A stretch of 51,084 nt of DNA, taken from Methanoregulaceae archaeon. GTDB lineage: Archaea; Halobacteriota; Methanomicrobia; Methanomicrobiales; Methanospirillaceae. The notes below the pieces were generated by a model. It made no database searches. It saw nothing but the letters and a program-made list of their open reading frames with translations, and had not been told where the DNA came from. The position numbers and the translations under genes were made by a program. This document shows, one piece after another, positions 34,869 to 43,957 of this stretch; position 1 is the stretch's first letter, and the number at the start of each line of letters is the position of its first letter. The stretch is from assembly GCA_015660965.1 (NCBI GenBank), contig JACTVG010000011.1:1-51084 (forward strand). Reading direction: 5' to 3'.

Positions 34869-35957
34869 ATGAGTAGTGTATTAATATCACCATTGAACTG
34901 GGGGTTAGGTCATGCAACGAGGGATATTCCGGTTATTCACGAACTGCTTCATCGAGGACACGATGTAACAATCGCTGCCAGTGGTAATTCACTATCCGCA
35001 TTGCGTCTGGAGTTTCCCAGTTGTCGATTTATTAATTTCCCGGATTATCCTGCACCCTATAGTTCTGGAAGTCATTTCCTTGCAAAATTCGCTTTATACT
35101 TTCCTATACTTCTAAATGCACTTTCTACAGAACGTCGAACGATAGCACGTATTATTGCACAGGATCATTACGATTTGATCGTTAGCGACAACCGGCTTGG
35201 TGTATATTCTGACAGTGTACCATCTCTATTCATTACACACCAGATTCATTTCCATTTTCCACTCGTTTTATGGCCCGTGGAACTTTTTGGATTGTTTTTG
35301 AACCAACTATTACAGAATAAATTTGATCGTGTTATTATTCCTGATAATCCCCCTGGACCATCCGCACTTGCTGGAAAACTTTCTCGTCCACTTCGTATTA
35401 GTTCTTTGAGAAAATTCTATTATTCTGGTATCCTTGCTACTGCTCGAAAATTAAATCTAGCAGAAGATCTCGATTACCTCATTATTATCTCTGGGCCTGA
35501 ACCTCAGCGCACGGTCTTTGAGCAGAAAGTTCTCACCCAATTAGATTCTTTGAAAGGTACTAAAGTTGTATTGTTGGGAAGTCCTGCACAAAAGGATACA
35601 AAAAAAGCGACCCCCAACACCAACATTTTTGGATATGTTGATACCAATGAGAAGATTACAATCCTCAACCGTGCACGATTTATCGTCTGTCGTTCAGGTT
35701 ACACCACCATGATGGAGCTTGCTGAAATTCAAAAACGACATGGACTCTTTATCCCGACGCCCGGCCAGACAGAACAGGAGTACCTTTCGGCATATTATCA
35801 AACCAAAGGGTGGTTCATGTCACAGAGTCAGAAGGATCTCGATCTTTCTGTTGATGTTCCCGCAGCTAATCCTTTCAAAGGATTTCCATCAATGCCAAAA
35901 ACGGAGCAAAATGTGAGACACTTATATGAAGATGTTCTTGCTGCATATGTGGAGTGA
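34869..35957 (+). CDS. MurG-like glycosyltransferase
   Basis: 362 residues. The N-terminus has SPLNWGLGHATRDIPVIHEL, a glycine-rich GXGHXXR motif like that of GT28/MurG and related UDP-sugar transferases. The C-terminal half has LIIISGPEPQRT (~205) and FIVCRSGYTTMMELAEI (~275), the usual nucleotide-sugar site. The acceptor is unknown; roles in glycolipid or cell-surface glycan synthesis are typical. An upstream 112-base gap separates it from the aks operon. ATG has AGAAATGGTGAA upstream as a modest binding site. Confidence 0.8.
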   Translation: MSSVLISPLNWGLGHATRDIPVIHELLHRGHDVTIAASGNSLSALRLEFPSCRFINFPDYPAPYSSGSHFLAKFALYFPILLNALSTERRTIARIIAQDHYDLIVSDNRLGVYSDSVPSLFITHQIHFHFPLVLWPVELFGLFLNQLLQNKFDRVIIPDNPPGPSALAGKLSRPLRISSLRKFYYSGILATARKLNLAEDLDYLIIISGPEPQRTVFEQKVLTQLDSLKGTKVVLLGSPAQKDTKKATPNTNIFGYVDTNEKITILNRARFIVCRSGYTTMMELAEIQKRHGLFIPTPGQTEQEYLSAYYQTKGWFMSQSQKDLDLSVDVPAANPFKGFPSMPKTEQNVRHLYEDVLAAYVE

Positions 35958-36014
35958 ATCTTATTGGTACAATAGAAGAGAGGAAACAATTGCGGATTTT
36001 AAGGTGCCTAAAAA

Positions 36015-36233
36015 ATGGATGATCTTATTATTTTCGGTGTGCTTGCCGTTGTCATTGCTTACTTAGTTATTGTCGGTTTTGCAATAGGTGTAATTTATGG
36101 ATTATATCTTCTTATAACAGCCATTACGATGGGAGATTTTACTTTTCTTCTCAAAATTCTTGTTTTTGGTGGACTAATTGGTTTTGCATATGGTTGTATT
36201 GGTATTATCTTATCGAAAATAGGCGTTATTTAA
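36015..36233 (+). CDS. Small membrane protein, 72 residues
   Basis: Almost entirely hydrophobic, with helices at about residues 5-34 and 44-70. It begins MDDLIIFGVLAVVIAYLVIV. No family recognised. An AAGGTGCC site lies about eight bases upstream. It sits 57 bases after the glycosyltransferase and may be co-transcribed with it. The codon pattern and consistent hydrophobicity favour a genuine gene. Confidence 0.65.
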   Translation: MDDLIIFGVLAVVIAYLVIVGFAIGVIYGLYLLITAITMGDFTFLLKILVFGGLIGFAYGCIGIILSKIGVI

Positions 36234-36288
36234 ACATTATTTCCGCCACTACATTTGATACATCATACAAACTAATGTATGGATATAA

Positions 36289-37104
36289 ATGATTGAATCT
36301 GACATCATTCCCAATACATTTGCGGAACTCCTCCGGGAAATACGGAAGAAGCGCCCTCTCATCCATCACATAACTAATACTGTGTCTATTAACGATTGTG
36401 CAAATATCACGTTATCAATTGGTGCTGCACCGGTTATGGCGGAAGCTTCTGAAGAAGTTGAGGAGATGGTGGCGATGGCAGATGCTCTTGTGCTCAACAT
36501 CGGTACATTGTCTCGACCTCAAGTTGAATCTATGCTTGATGCTGGACGAAAATCAAATGCTCTTGGTATTCCTGTTATACTCGATCCCGTAGGTGCAGGG
36601 GCAACTAGGATGAGAACGGATAGTGCCAAGCTTCTTCTTGACAGGTTGAAGATTTCGGTTTTAAAGGGAAATGCAGGTGAGATCAGCGTTCTTGCGGGTG
36701 AAAAAGGAAAAGTAAGAGGAGTAGATTCACATGGTGTCAGTGGAGATACAATTTCCATCGCAAAGGAATTTGCACGTAAAGCAGGTGTCATAGTGGCTAT
36801 GACTGGCGCGACGGATATTGTCTCTGATGGAACACATGTCCTGCTGATAGATAACGGGCATGAAATGATGGGAAGATTGTCAGGTACTGGATGTATGGCA
36901 GCATCGCTTACTGGTGCCTTTGTCGCAGTGTCTTCTGATTATCTAATCTCGACGGCTGCAGCACTCGCAGCGTTTGGTATTGCGGGAGAGCGTGGAGCTG
37001 CTATAACACACGGACCATATTCATTTAGAACTGCATTAATGGACGAAATCTCAGCCCTTTGCCCCGATGATCTCATTCAGAGATCAAGAGTGAGATCCGT
37101 CTAA
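36289..37104 (+). CDS. thiM: Hydroxyethylthiazole kinase
   Basis: 271 residues of the ThiM family. [20 protein letters not shown] (~residue 25) and [17 protein letters not shown] (~44) form the thiazole site. [14 protein letters not shown] (~97), [13 protein letters not shown] and [15 protein letters not shown] (~201) carry the phosphate and catalytic residues. It phosphorylates 4-methyl-5-hydroxyethylthiazole for thiamine synthesis or salvage. thiE follows four bases later. I see no thiamine riboswitch in the short leader and no Shine-Dalgarno site, so it may be leaderless. Confidence 0.95.
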   Translation: MIESDIIPNTFAELLREIRKKRPLIHHITNTVSINDCANITLSIGAAPVMAEASEEVEEMVAMADALVLNIGTLSRPQVESMLDAGRKSNALGIPVILDPVGAGATRMRTDSAKLLLDRLKISVLKGNAGEISVLAGEKGKVRGVDSHGVSGDTISIAKEFARKAGVIVAMTGATDIVSDGTHVLLIDNGHEMMGRLSGTGCMAASLTGAFVAVSSDYLISTAAALAAFGIAGERGAAITHGPYSFRTALMDEISALCPDDLIQRSRVRSV

Positions 37105-37108
37105 AATT

Positions 37109-37756
37109 ATGAACTACGACCTATATGTGATAACAGATAGTCCTCTCGCAGGTGGGCGATCACATGATGAGATTGTAAAGTTGACAATCGAAGGTGGCGC
37201 CGATGTAATACAATTACGAGACAAAGCGTGCAGCTCAACTGAATTAGTGGAGATTGGTAACCGGATAAGAAAGATCGCCCGTAAAACCGGAACGACATTT
37301 ATTGTAAACGATCATCTCAATGTTGCTCTTGCATGCGATGCTGATGGGGTTCATCTGGGCCAAGGAGATTTATCGGTCCGTAGGGCGAGAAAGATAGTTC
37401 CTAAGGATTTTATAATCGGAGTTTCAGTCGGTTCTGTTTCTGAAGCGTTGAAAGCATTTAATGATGGTGCAGATTATATCGCAGCAAGCCCTGTTTTTCC
37501 TACAGAACAAAAGAAAGAGGCAATAACTTTTTGTGGACTTGAAGGAGTTCGGCAAATTAGGGTTGCAGTTGATATTCCATTGGTCGCCATCGGAGGTATC
37601 GGTTTGCATAATATCCGTGATGTATTAATGACCGGAGTTGACGGAGTTGCGGTAATTTCTGCCGTTATGGCACAACCCGATATTTCAAGTGCGACAAGAG
37701 AGCTAAAGCAACGTATAAGAGAAATTAAAATTGAACGTTTAGCGCAACTCCGGTAA
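37109..37756 (+). CDS. thiE: Thiamine-phosphate synthase
   Basis: 215 residues of the ThiE TIM-barrel family. Motifs are LYVITDSPLAGG at the start and GADVIQLRDKACSS (~residue 30), then FIVNDHLNVALACDADGVHL (~70) with GQGDLSVRRAR. GVSVGSVSEA, ADYIAASPVFPTEQKKEA (~123) and VAIGGIGLHNIRDVL (~155) follow. It couples hydroxymethylpyrimidine pyrophosphate with thiazole phosphate. It forms an operon with thiM, and the MFS gene starts five bases after it. Confidence 0.95.
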   Translation: MNYDLYVITDSPLAGGRSHDEIVKLTIEGGADVIQLRDKACSSTELVEIGNRIRKIARKTGTTFIVNDHLNVALACDADGVHLGQGDLSVRRARKIVPKDFIIGVSVGSVSEALKAFNDGADYIAASPVFPTEQKKEAITFCGLEGVRQIRVAVDIPLVAIGGIGLHNIRDVLMTGVDGVAVISAVMAQPDISSATRELKQRIREIKIERLAQLR

Positions 37757-37761
37757 TAAGA

Positions 37762-38955
37762 ATGCAGTTCACGTCAGATCGCAAGATGATTTATTATATC
37801 TCTCTAATGGGATTCTTTGCGATCTTTTCAACGACAATTTCAAAGAATCCTGTGCTTCCTCTTTTCTCACAAGCTATTGGGGCAAACGATACAGTAATCG
37901 GGTTGATTGCTGCTTTCTCGCCACTTGCGGGCATCTTGTTCTCGTTTCCGATTGGAACTCTTTCAGATTATCTAGGACGAAAATGGCTTCTCATTGTATC
38001 CGGTGTGGTGTTTCTTCTAGCTCCAATTCTTTATTTATTTATCACAGTACCATTCTGGTTGATCCCGCTTCGCTTCTTCCATGGTACGGCTACTGCAATC
38101 CTTGGTCCAGTTATCTCTGCAGTTATTGTTGAACGGTTTCCTACAACCAAGGGTGAGATGTTGGGTCTATATTCATCAGCAACCCTCATTGGTCGTACGA
38201 TTGCACCTCTTGTCGGTGGGATTATTATATCATATTTTACTTTTTACCCAGGACTCATCCCATACAAGCTAGTCTATATAGTGGCTGCAATCGCTGCAGT
38301 TCCCGTGTTTATTATGACACTAATGTATCACGAAGAACAATCAAAAGATCTCGATATACTCGGTTTTTCGGTGTTCAAGAACAATTTTATAACCTTTTTT
38401 TCTAATGTGCAACTCAGGGCGACTGCACTTGTCGATATGGCGACTTATTTTTCTTTCGGAACGTTGGAGACATTTCTCCCAATCTTTCTTATATTAAAGG
38501 ATATCAGTGCGTACCAAATTGGTTTGATCTTTGCAATCCAAATTCTAATTATTGCCGGAACAAAACCATTTTTCGGAAAAATTGCTGACCGTATTGATAA
38601 ACGCATCCAGATTGTCATAGGATTGCTCATTCTCGGTTTTTCGATTGCTGTCATGCCCTTCTTTTCTTCATTTGTTTGGTTCCTTATATTGAGTGCTGTA
38701 TTTGGGCTAGGTATGTCATTATCCACAGTTGCTACGAGTGCATATGTAGGCGATATCGCAAAAAAGGAGCAAATTGGAGCATCCATGGGAGCCCTTTCAT
38801 CCACTATGGATATCGGGCAATCTTTTGGGCCTTTAGTGACCGGAATTATAATCACTGTAATCGGTTACGCATCAGGATTTTTTATGAGTTTTTTTGTTGC
38901 TATTACAGTTGCAGGAGTTTTTGCTTTTTCAGTGCGAGATCGGAATTCACAATAA
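37762..38955 (+). CDS. MFS family transporter
   Basis: 397 residues with about 12 hydrophobic helices. The MFS signature loop GTLSDYLGRKWLL (~residue 65) lies between helices 2 and 3, and a second related loop FFGKIADRIDKRIQ is near 270. Substrate is not determinable. The gene is five bases after thiE, so transport of thiamine precursors or a related compound is suggested only by position; drug-efflux-type MFS members look similar. Confidence 0.85.
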   Translation: MQFTSDRKMIYYISLMGFFAIFSTTISKNPVLPLFSQAIGANDTVIGLIAAFSPLAGILFSFPIGTLSDYLGRKWLLIVSGVVFLLAPILYLFITVPFWLIPLRFFHGTATAILGPVISAVIVERFPTTKGEMLGLYSSATLIGRTIAPLVGGIIISYFTFYPGLIPYKLVYIVAAIAAVPVFIMTLMYHEEQSKDLDILGFSVFKNNFITFFSNVQLRATALVDMATYFSFGTLETFLPIFLILKDISAYQIGLIFAIQILIIAGTKPFFGKIADRIDKRIQIVIGLLILGFSIAVMPFFSSFVWFLILSAVFGLGMSLSTVATSAYVGDIAKKEQIGASMGALSSTMDIGQSFGPLVTGIIITVIGYASGFFMSFFVAITVAGVFAFSVRDRNSQ

Positions 38956-39001
38956 AATCAAATAATTAATAATAATATGTCGCGCGATAACTCACATCTG
39001 T

Positions 39002-39484
39002 ATGAAACAAATTACATCGCTCACATCCATCTTTCTGGTATTACTTGCTATTGCAGCACTCTTTATTATACCAGTATCAGGAGTTATTGCGCCGAACTCC
39101 ATACCTACTGTAACAACTCAAGTAAAACCCACAATTACTACCTTATCTAACGCCCCCAACTCATCAGGTGTTGATAATACCCAGACAAAAACGCAAATTA
39201 CTATTTCTCCTTCTAATGTGACTGCAAATACCACTATTATGCCCGGTTCAGATCGCGATAGCCATGGCTGTATACCCTCCGCAGGTTACACTTGGTGTGA
39301 AGCTAAGCAAAAGTGTATCCGCACTTGGGAGGAGGCATGTACAGCAGCATCCGTCACACAATCCACGACCAGTGCTCAGACCACTAGTGCTCAGACTACT
39401 ACAAAGTCCCCACTTCAACTAATTACAGTACTGACTGGCATTGCCCTTGCCCTCTGTGCTCTAGTATTAAGTAAGAAACGGTAA
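39002..39484 (+). CDS. Secreted/surface protein with a CX-rich SAGYTWC domain and C-terminal anchor
   Basis: 160 residues. An N-terminal signal peptide-like helix (residues 8-27) is followed by a Thr/Ser-rich region, then GSDRDSHGCIPSAGYTWCEA and KQKCIRTWEEAC (~residues 79-110). This GC...SAGYXWC...C...WEE-C module recurs in bacterial and archaeal small secreted proteins. After a Thr/Ser/Gln repeat (TTSAQTTSAQ) comes a C-terminal membrane helix and KKR tail, like an archaeal surface-anchoring or sortase-type signal, but without the classical PGF motif. It is probably displayed on the cell surface. No partner gene is recognised. Confidence 0.75.
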   Translation: MKQITSLTSIFLVLLAIAALFIIPVSGVIAPNSIPTVTTQVKPTITTLSNAPNSSGVDNTQTKTQITISPSNVTANTTIMPGSDRDSHGCIPSAGYTWCEAKQKCIRTWEEACTAASVTQSTTSAQTTSAQTTTKSPLQLITVLTGIALALCALVLSKKR

Positions 39485-39558
39485 AAATAATTATTTCTTT
39501 TTTTATAAGATTCAAAAAAATTATTTAAGTCTATGCCAATTGCCATATGTGAGAACAT

Positions 39559-40119
39559 ATGGATTGTGTTTCCTGTATTTTGGATAGAAAATCTCTTGCT
39601 TTGAGAGGTTTGGTTGCCGTCATCTTTGGTATACTAGCAATTGTAGCAACAAGGTTTGTACTTGATTTCCTCGTCTATGTTTTTGGCTTTTTTGTGATCA
39701 TTTCAGGAATTCTCAATACTGGTGTTGGGATATCCTCCGAACGGACTGAACTTCCCAAATGGTTGTTAGTGACAACAGGTGTTTTGAGTATTCTTGTGGG
39801 TATCTTTGCGCTGATTACACCATTGATCATCGCCATGACGATTACGATTTTCATTGCTGCTTGGGCATTGGTCACTGGCGTATCTGATCTTGGGCTTGCT
39901 ATTTCCCACAAAATACCCCCACACCGGGTCCTCCTTGCAGTGTCAGGAATAATCGGAATTCTGTTTGCAATTGTCTTAGTATTAACCCCAATTTTGGGTG
40001 CGTATGCGCTTGTGATTTTGCTCGGTATTTATGCCTTGATCTTCGGTTTCATAAGTATTTTCCTCGGTTTATCAATGGGCAAAGAAAAGGTTGTCGTAGA
40101 AACACAGATTTCTCCGTGA
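39559..40119 (+). CDS. HdeD/DUF308-family membrane protein
   Basis: 186 residues with six hydrophobic helices in three similar pairs, the HdeD-like DUF308 arrangement. Loops are short: SSERTELPKWLL (~residue 57) and SHKIPPHRVLLA (~115). The N-terminus is MDCVSCILDRKSLALRGL. Function is unclear; HdeD of E. coli is acid-stress related. A TATA-like TTATTTAAG lies at 39519-39527. Confidence 0.75.
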   Translation: MDCVSCILDRKSLALRGLVAVIFGILAIVATRFVLDFLVYVFGFFVIISGILNTGVGISSERTELPKWLLVTTGVLSILVGIFALITPLIIAMTITIFIAAWALVTGVSDLGLAISHKIPPHRVLLAVSGIIGILFAIVLVLTPILGAYALVILLGIYALIFGFISIFLGLSMGKEKVVVETQISP

Positions 40120-40212
40120 TTATACTCCCATTCACCCACTTTTTCTTGTATTTAAGCAAAATTCGAAAGATTTTTTTAGGATCGTCTCCGAAAGGAGTCT
40201 GAAGGAGTTTTT

Positions 40213-40497
40213 ATGCAAGAAATTAAAAGCGTTGATATTATTTCATGGGCAAAAATTCATGCTCTGTTTGGGATTGTGTCAGGTCTAATTTATGGTGTTA
40301 TTGCAGCACTATTTTCATCTGCAATTGGAATGGCACGAGGTATGCCAGGACTCGGAGCTTTGGGGTTATTATCAATTGTTGTTTTCCCAATTATGTTCGC
40401 GATTATTGCTTTTTTAATGGGAGCGATTATGGCGTTACTCTATAATTTCTTCGCTGATAAAGTTGGTGGGATACAGATCAACCTTGTTCAGAAATAA
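40213..40497 (+). CDS. Small membrane protein, 94 residues
   Basis: Two to three hydrophobic segments (~residues 15-35 and 48-80) with a Gly/Met-rich loop GMARGMPGLGAL and a hydrophilic tail ending NLVQK. GAAGGAG-type ribosome binding site (CTGAAGGAGTTTTT) and an upstream TATTTAAG box support the call. Resembles archaeal DUF3566-like transmembrane proteins, but I am not certain of the family. Confidence 0.75.
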   Translation: MQEIKSVDIISWAKIHALFGIVSGLIYGVIAALFSSAIGMARGMPGLGALGLLSIVVFPIMFAIIAFLMGAIMALLYNFFADKVGGIQINLVQK

Positions 40498-40641
40498 CTC
40501 CCTTTTTTCGTGAAGTATTAATCATTTAATAATTGTCTCGTCTTGCTAAAAATTCCGGTAATAACCGCTCTTTATAATGGATGATCTGATTTGGAGGGGA
40601 TTCAAGCAATGAATTTTTACCGTATCTAACGATGTTAATTT

Positions 40642-41052
40642 ATGGGACCGTCCCCGCATGAGACAATATCCACAAATTCTGACTTGCGTTTTGTACTTCA
40701 TGAACACTTTACAAAACGTCATCACTTTGATTTTCGTCTTGAAAAGGATGGCGTACTCAAGAGCTGGGCGATACCCAAAGGACTTCCTGATCGACCAAAG
40801 GATCGCCGGCTTGCCATCGAGACAGAAGATCATGAACTCTCCTATATTAGTTTTGAGGGACTGATTCCTGAAGGGGATTACGGTGCCGGTGAAGTAAAAA
40901 TCGCAGATTCTGGTACCTATAATATCATTGATTGGTTACCGGACAAGATCGAGATCATTCTTTCTGGGAAGCGGTTCTTTGGAACCTACATTTTCGTTCG
41001 CTTCCAACGGGCGGGAAAAGGGCAGTGGATCATATTGAAAAAAGAAAAATAA
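40642..41052 (+). CDS. Stand-alone LigD-type 3'-phosphoesterase
   Basis: 136 residues, matching the phosphoesterase (PE) domain of bacterial LigD. FVLHEHFTKRHHFDFRLEKD (~residue 17) holds the catalytic HH and DXRLE residues. SWAIPKGLP (~41), IETEDHELSYISFEG (~59) and IPEGDYGAGEVKI (~75) are also conserved. The enzyme trims 3'-phosphate or ribonucleotide ends for break repair. Here it is a free domain without polymerase or ligase, as known in some archaea. No Ku or ligase gene is in the window. Confidence 0.88.
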   Translation: MGPSPHETISTNSDLRFVLHEHFTKRHHFDFRLEKDGVLKSWAIPKGLPDRPKDRRLAIETEDHELSYISFEGLIPEGDYGAGEVKIADSGTYNIIDWLPDKIEIILSGKRFFGTYIFVRFQRAGKGQWIILKKEK

Positions 41053-41085
41053 CTACCTTTTGGTTATATCGACATTTCACGGGCT

Positions 41086-41715
41086 ATGCAATCATTTACA
41101 GGTAAAAAACAAGGAAATGAATGTTCGCAGATCCCATTCTTCGTAACAAAGGATGGTATAAAATTTCAGATAAAATCCACTTCATTTAGACAAATCACCG
41201 AAGTTTCTGAATACTGGTTTGATGATATATCCCCGGAAGATAAGGTACTCGATATCGGTGCAAACGTCGGAGCATTCTGTATTCGTGCAGCTAAACGATC
41301 ACAGTATGTGGTTGCTATAGAACCCGTGACCACAGATCTACTACTGCAGAATATACAGATGAATAACGTAAAGGTGCGAGTTATTAAGGCCGCACTTGGT
41401 AAGGGGGGAGTCTTAGAAATAGATTGGGATGGCAATCGTGTCTCTATACAAACATACTCATTACGGGAGATTATCCGAAGTGCTGGTGGCTGTGATTTTC
41501 TTAAGTGTGACGTTGAAGGTGGGGAATGGCAGATTGATCCAGAGGATCTCTCTGGCATCAAGCGAATCGAAATAGAACTCCACCAACCACCTATAGGGGG
41601 GCCACCACAACCAGCGCTCTTAGATTATATTAGCCGCAATTTTGAGTTTACCATTGACCGTATGCCATCTTACGAGCCATTAGGACAGATGGGGATTCTC
41701 CATGGGTGGCGTTGA
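41086..41715 (+). CDS. FkbM-family SAM methyltransferase
   Basis: 209 residues. VLDIGANVGAFCIRAAK (~residue 47) is the SAM-binding motif I, VVAIEPVT (~71) motif II, and FLKCDVEGGEW (~140) the FkbM acidic motif. This fold covers small-molecule, sugar and peptide methyltransferases. The substrate is unknown. It lies 33 bases after the LigD-PE gene. The next gene overlaps it slightly only if an upstream start is assumed, which I do not. Confidence 0.8.
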   Translation: MQSFTGKKQGNECSQIPFFVTKDGIKFQIKSTSFRQITEVSEYWFDDISPEDKVLDIGANVGAFCIRAAKRSQYVVAIEPVTTDLLLQNIQMNNVKVRVIKAALGKGGVLEIDWDGNRVSIQTYSLREIIRSAGGCDFLKCDVEGGEWQIDPEDLSGIKRIEIELHQPPIGGPPQPALLDYISRNFEFTIDRMPSYEPLGQMGILHGWR

Positions 41716-41798
41716 ACTTCCTGAGTAAAACTGTAGTGTTATTCGGTCATGACCAACATCTTAATGCTGTTAGCGTTTATCTCCCTGTGATAGCACAT

Positions 41799-42656
41799 AT
41801 GTCAGCGATTCGAAAAGTTGTGAAGATTTTAAAAGCAAAAGAAACTATTGAGGGCGCTGGTGTAAGATTACACCGGGCTTTTGGTTACTATGAGGTGCCA
41901 AATTTCGATCCGTTCTTGATGCTCGATGATTTCCGTGCAGATCGGCCAGAAGATTATTTACCTGGTTTTCCTTGGCATCCACATCGGGGAATCGAAACAG
42001 TGACCTATATGTTTGAAGGTAAAGTGGAGCACTGCGATAGCATGGGAAATGCTGGTATTGTTGGTGCTGGAGACGTTCAATGGATGACTGCAGGATCTGG
42101 GATCATTCACCAAGAAATGCCGAAACCGGTAAAAGGACGGATGGGAGGATTCCAACTTTGGGTGAACTTACCTAGAGTGAATAAGATGATGGATCCAAGA
42201 TATCAGGAAATCAAACATGAACAAATTCCCACAATTGAAATATCTGAAGGTGTTACTGGGAAGATTATCTGTGGGTCAATCAATAGTATTGTAGGTCCTG
42301 TCCACGACATTATTGCAGATCCTGAATATTTTGATATTACAATTGAAGAGGGTGTGACATTTTCTCATCCCGTTAAGAATGGCTATACCGTATTTACATA
42401 TGTTATCAATGGCGAAGGGGAGTTTGAACCAAATTCCAATCAATATCTGCACAATCACGAATTGGCACTGTTCGGTGATGGAACAAACGTCCAAATTCGT
42501 CCCAATAAATATCCACTACGGTTTCTTTTCTTTTCAGGAAAACCTATCGGTGAACCTGTTGCATGGGGTGGTCCGATAGTTATGAACACCCAAGCTGAGC
42601 TAACTCAAGCGTTCCGTGAGTACCAGGATGGAACATTTATCAAAATACAGGACTGA
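41799..42656 (+). CDS. Pirin-family cupin protein
   Basis: 285 residues from MSAIRKVVKILKAKETIEG. Pirin signatures are FDPFLMLDDFRADRPEDY (~residue 35), PHRGIETVTYMFEGKVEHCD (~63) and WMTAGSGIIHQEMPKP (~95), with the metal-binding His/Glu cluster. Pirins are iron-containing cupins, some with quercetinase activity, and of unclear role in archaea. An in-frame ATG at 41706 would add 31 residues unlike pirin and overlap the neighbouring gene. GTGATA lies upstream of the chosen start. Single-gene unit. Confidence 0.88.
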   Translation: MSAIRKVVKILKAKETIEGAGVRLHRAFGYYEVPNFDPFLMLDDFRADRPEDYLPGFPWHPHRGIETVTYMFEGKVEHCDSMGNAGIVGAGDVQWMTAGSGIIHQEMPKPVKGRMGGFQLWVNLPRVNKMMDPRYQEIKHEQIPTIEISEGVTGKIICGSINSIVGPVHDIIADPEYFDITIEEGVTFSHPVKNGYTVFTYVINGEGEFEPNSNQYLHNHELALFGDGTNVQIRPNKYPLRFLFFSGKPIGEPVAWGGPIVMNTQAELTQAFREYQDGTFIKIQD

Positions 42657-42670
42657 CCTAAATAAAAATT

Positions 42671-43513
42671 TTAATCACTAATTTCTCTATTTTGCGAGTT
42701 TTCAGGTTTTCCTCTTTTTATTAAATCAAATACCCAACGGCTTACATTTGGGGCAACGTTACCGCAAGATCGATAAAATTTTACTTCAAAACCCTTACTT
42801 TCATACTCTTTAATTAGTTCCGGGATTTGGTATCGTTTTTTAAAAGTATAGAAATGGATAATTCCATCTTCAATCATAACGGGTTTAATTACGTCAAGAA
42901 TCGTGTCCATCCCATACGGTGTAGGAATGATTGCACGGACAAATTCATGGTGGGGCAGAATAGATGTATCAAATGCATCACCATTGATGATGGTAATCAG
43001 CTTATCCACTCTGTTAAGAGATACGTTCTTTGAAAGCCACCCGAATGCCTCTGGGTTTTGTTCAATTGCAACAACCTTCGCACCTTTTGCTGCAGGAGGA
43101 ATAGCAAAAGGTCCGACGCCGCAGAAGGGGACGAGTACGCACTCTCCTACCCGCACCTGATCAAATATACGTTTTCTTTCATAAGCGAGGTGAGTGGAGA
43201 AAAAAGTTGTATTGATATCAAGCCTGTACACAAAGCCAAATTCTCGGTGGCACGTTACCGTTGTTGTTCCAGCAAGGATCTCATAAAGCGGAGTTCTTTT
43301 CTGGCCTGAAACTTTGGTTATTTTGTTGAGAACGGTAGAAATATTTTTTCGTTGAGTAATAATGGTCTCGGCAATCCTTGTTTTGTAGTTATCGAGCTGA
43401 GGGGGAATGGAAATAATTGCTAGATCACCAATAACTTCGAAGTGATTGGAGAGGTGTGATAGTAATCCTTCAGGAATGAATTCTTTTAAAACATCTTTTA
43501 AAACATATCCCAT
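42671..43513 (-). CDS. Trm5/Taw2-like tRNA methyltransferase
   Basis: 280 residues. An N-terminal domain with VSGQKRTPLYEILAGTTTV (~residue 88) precedes the Rossmann fold. VLVPFCGVGPFAIPPAAKGA (~142) is motif I, VVAIEQNPEAF (~163) motif II, and VRAIIPTPYGMDTIL (~210) replaces the N-L-P motif of Trm5. Such proteins make m1G37 or wybutosine intermediates in archaeal tRNA-Phe. The PTPY variant makes the exact product uncertain. It is 39 bases downstream of the zinc-ribbon gene on the same strand. Confidence 0.8.
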   Translation of the reverse strand: MGYVLKDVLKEFIPEGLLSHLSNHFEVIGDLAIISIPPQLDNYKTRIAETIITQRKNISTVLNKITKVSGQKRTPLYEILAGTTTVTCHREFGFVYRLDINTTFFSTHLAYERKRIFDQVRVGECVLVPFCGVGPFAIPPAAKGAKVVAIEQNPEAFGWLSKNVSLNRVDKLITIINGDAFDTSILPHHEFVRAIIPTPYGMDTILDVIKPVMIEDGIIHFYTFKKRYQIPELIKEYESKGFEVKFYRSCGNVAPNVSRWVFDLIKRGKPENSQNREISD

Positions 43514-43552
43514 TTTATGAAATTATTATGGCCGTAAATGACTTGAAATATT

Positions 43553-43702
43553 CTATACCCGCAATACTTTTTCAGATTTACAGTCTGGGCAAATCGAATT
43601 TTTACTGGTGCTTTTATACACTTTCCCACAATTATTGCATCGATACTTTATCCATTGGAGTTCTCCTATCTCTAAATTCATCGGTCCGCCCCCAGAGCAC
43701 AT
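43553..43702 (-). CDS. Zinc-ribbon protein, 49 residues
   Basis: Begins MCSGGGPMNLEIGELQWIKY. The CXXC pairs RCNNCGKVYK (~residue 22-25) and ICPDCKSEKVLRV (~38-41) form a rubredoxin/zinc-ribbon fold. A clear GAGGAGGATAATAAC site precedes the ATG, and no long open frame competes. It is the first gene before the Trm5-like methyltransferase and is probably co-transcribed. It is likely a nucleic-acid or protein-interaction zinc ribbon; precise function is unknown. Confidence 0.75.
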   Translation of the reverse strand: MCSGGGPMNLEIGELQWIKYRCNNCGKVYKSTSKNSICPDCKSEKVLRV

Positions 43703-43957
43703 GTTATTATCCTCCTCATTACATCATATCCATCGCAACTATTTGAAAATTATTCTGTTATAACTAATTAAGATGGAACAAAAAATTAAAATTAGAAAGG
43801 AAAAGGAAGACCTTATTGAATCAGGAGGACGGTAGACATTGATGGAGATTTAATAATCTCATCAAAATATTTGATTACCAATTTACTTCGACAACAATTT
43901 AATCATGGAATATTGATTTCTATTATGAGATAAGTCCTAAAGGAGAGTGAAAACACA

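Noticed and set aside
36234-36288. Thiamine riboswitch before thiM
   Set aside because: The gap is only ~55 bases and lacks the conserved CUGAGA and ACCUGA blocks.
39360-39400. Short tandem repeat in DNA (TTSAQ codons)
   Set aside because: It is an ordinary Thr/Ser/Gln stalk repeat inside the surface-protein gene, not a separate element.
43773-43835. 20-codon open frame starting MEQKIKIRKEKED
   Set aside because: Very short, no clear ribosome binding site and stops abruptly; may be a gene remnant but cannot be supported.
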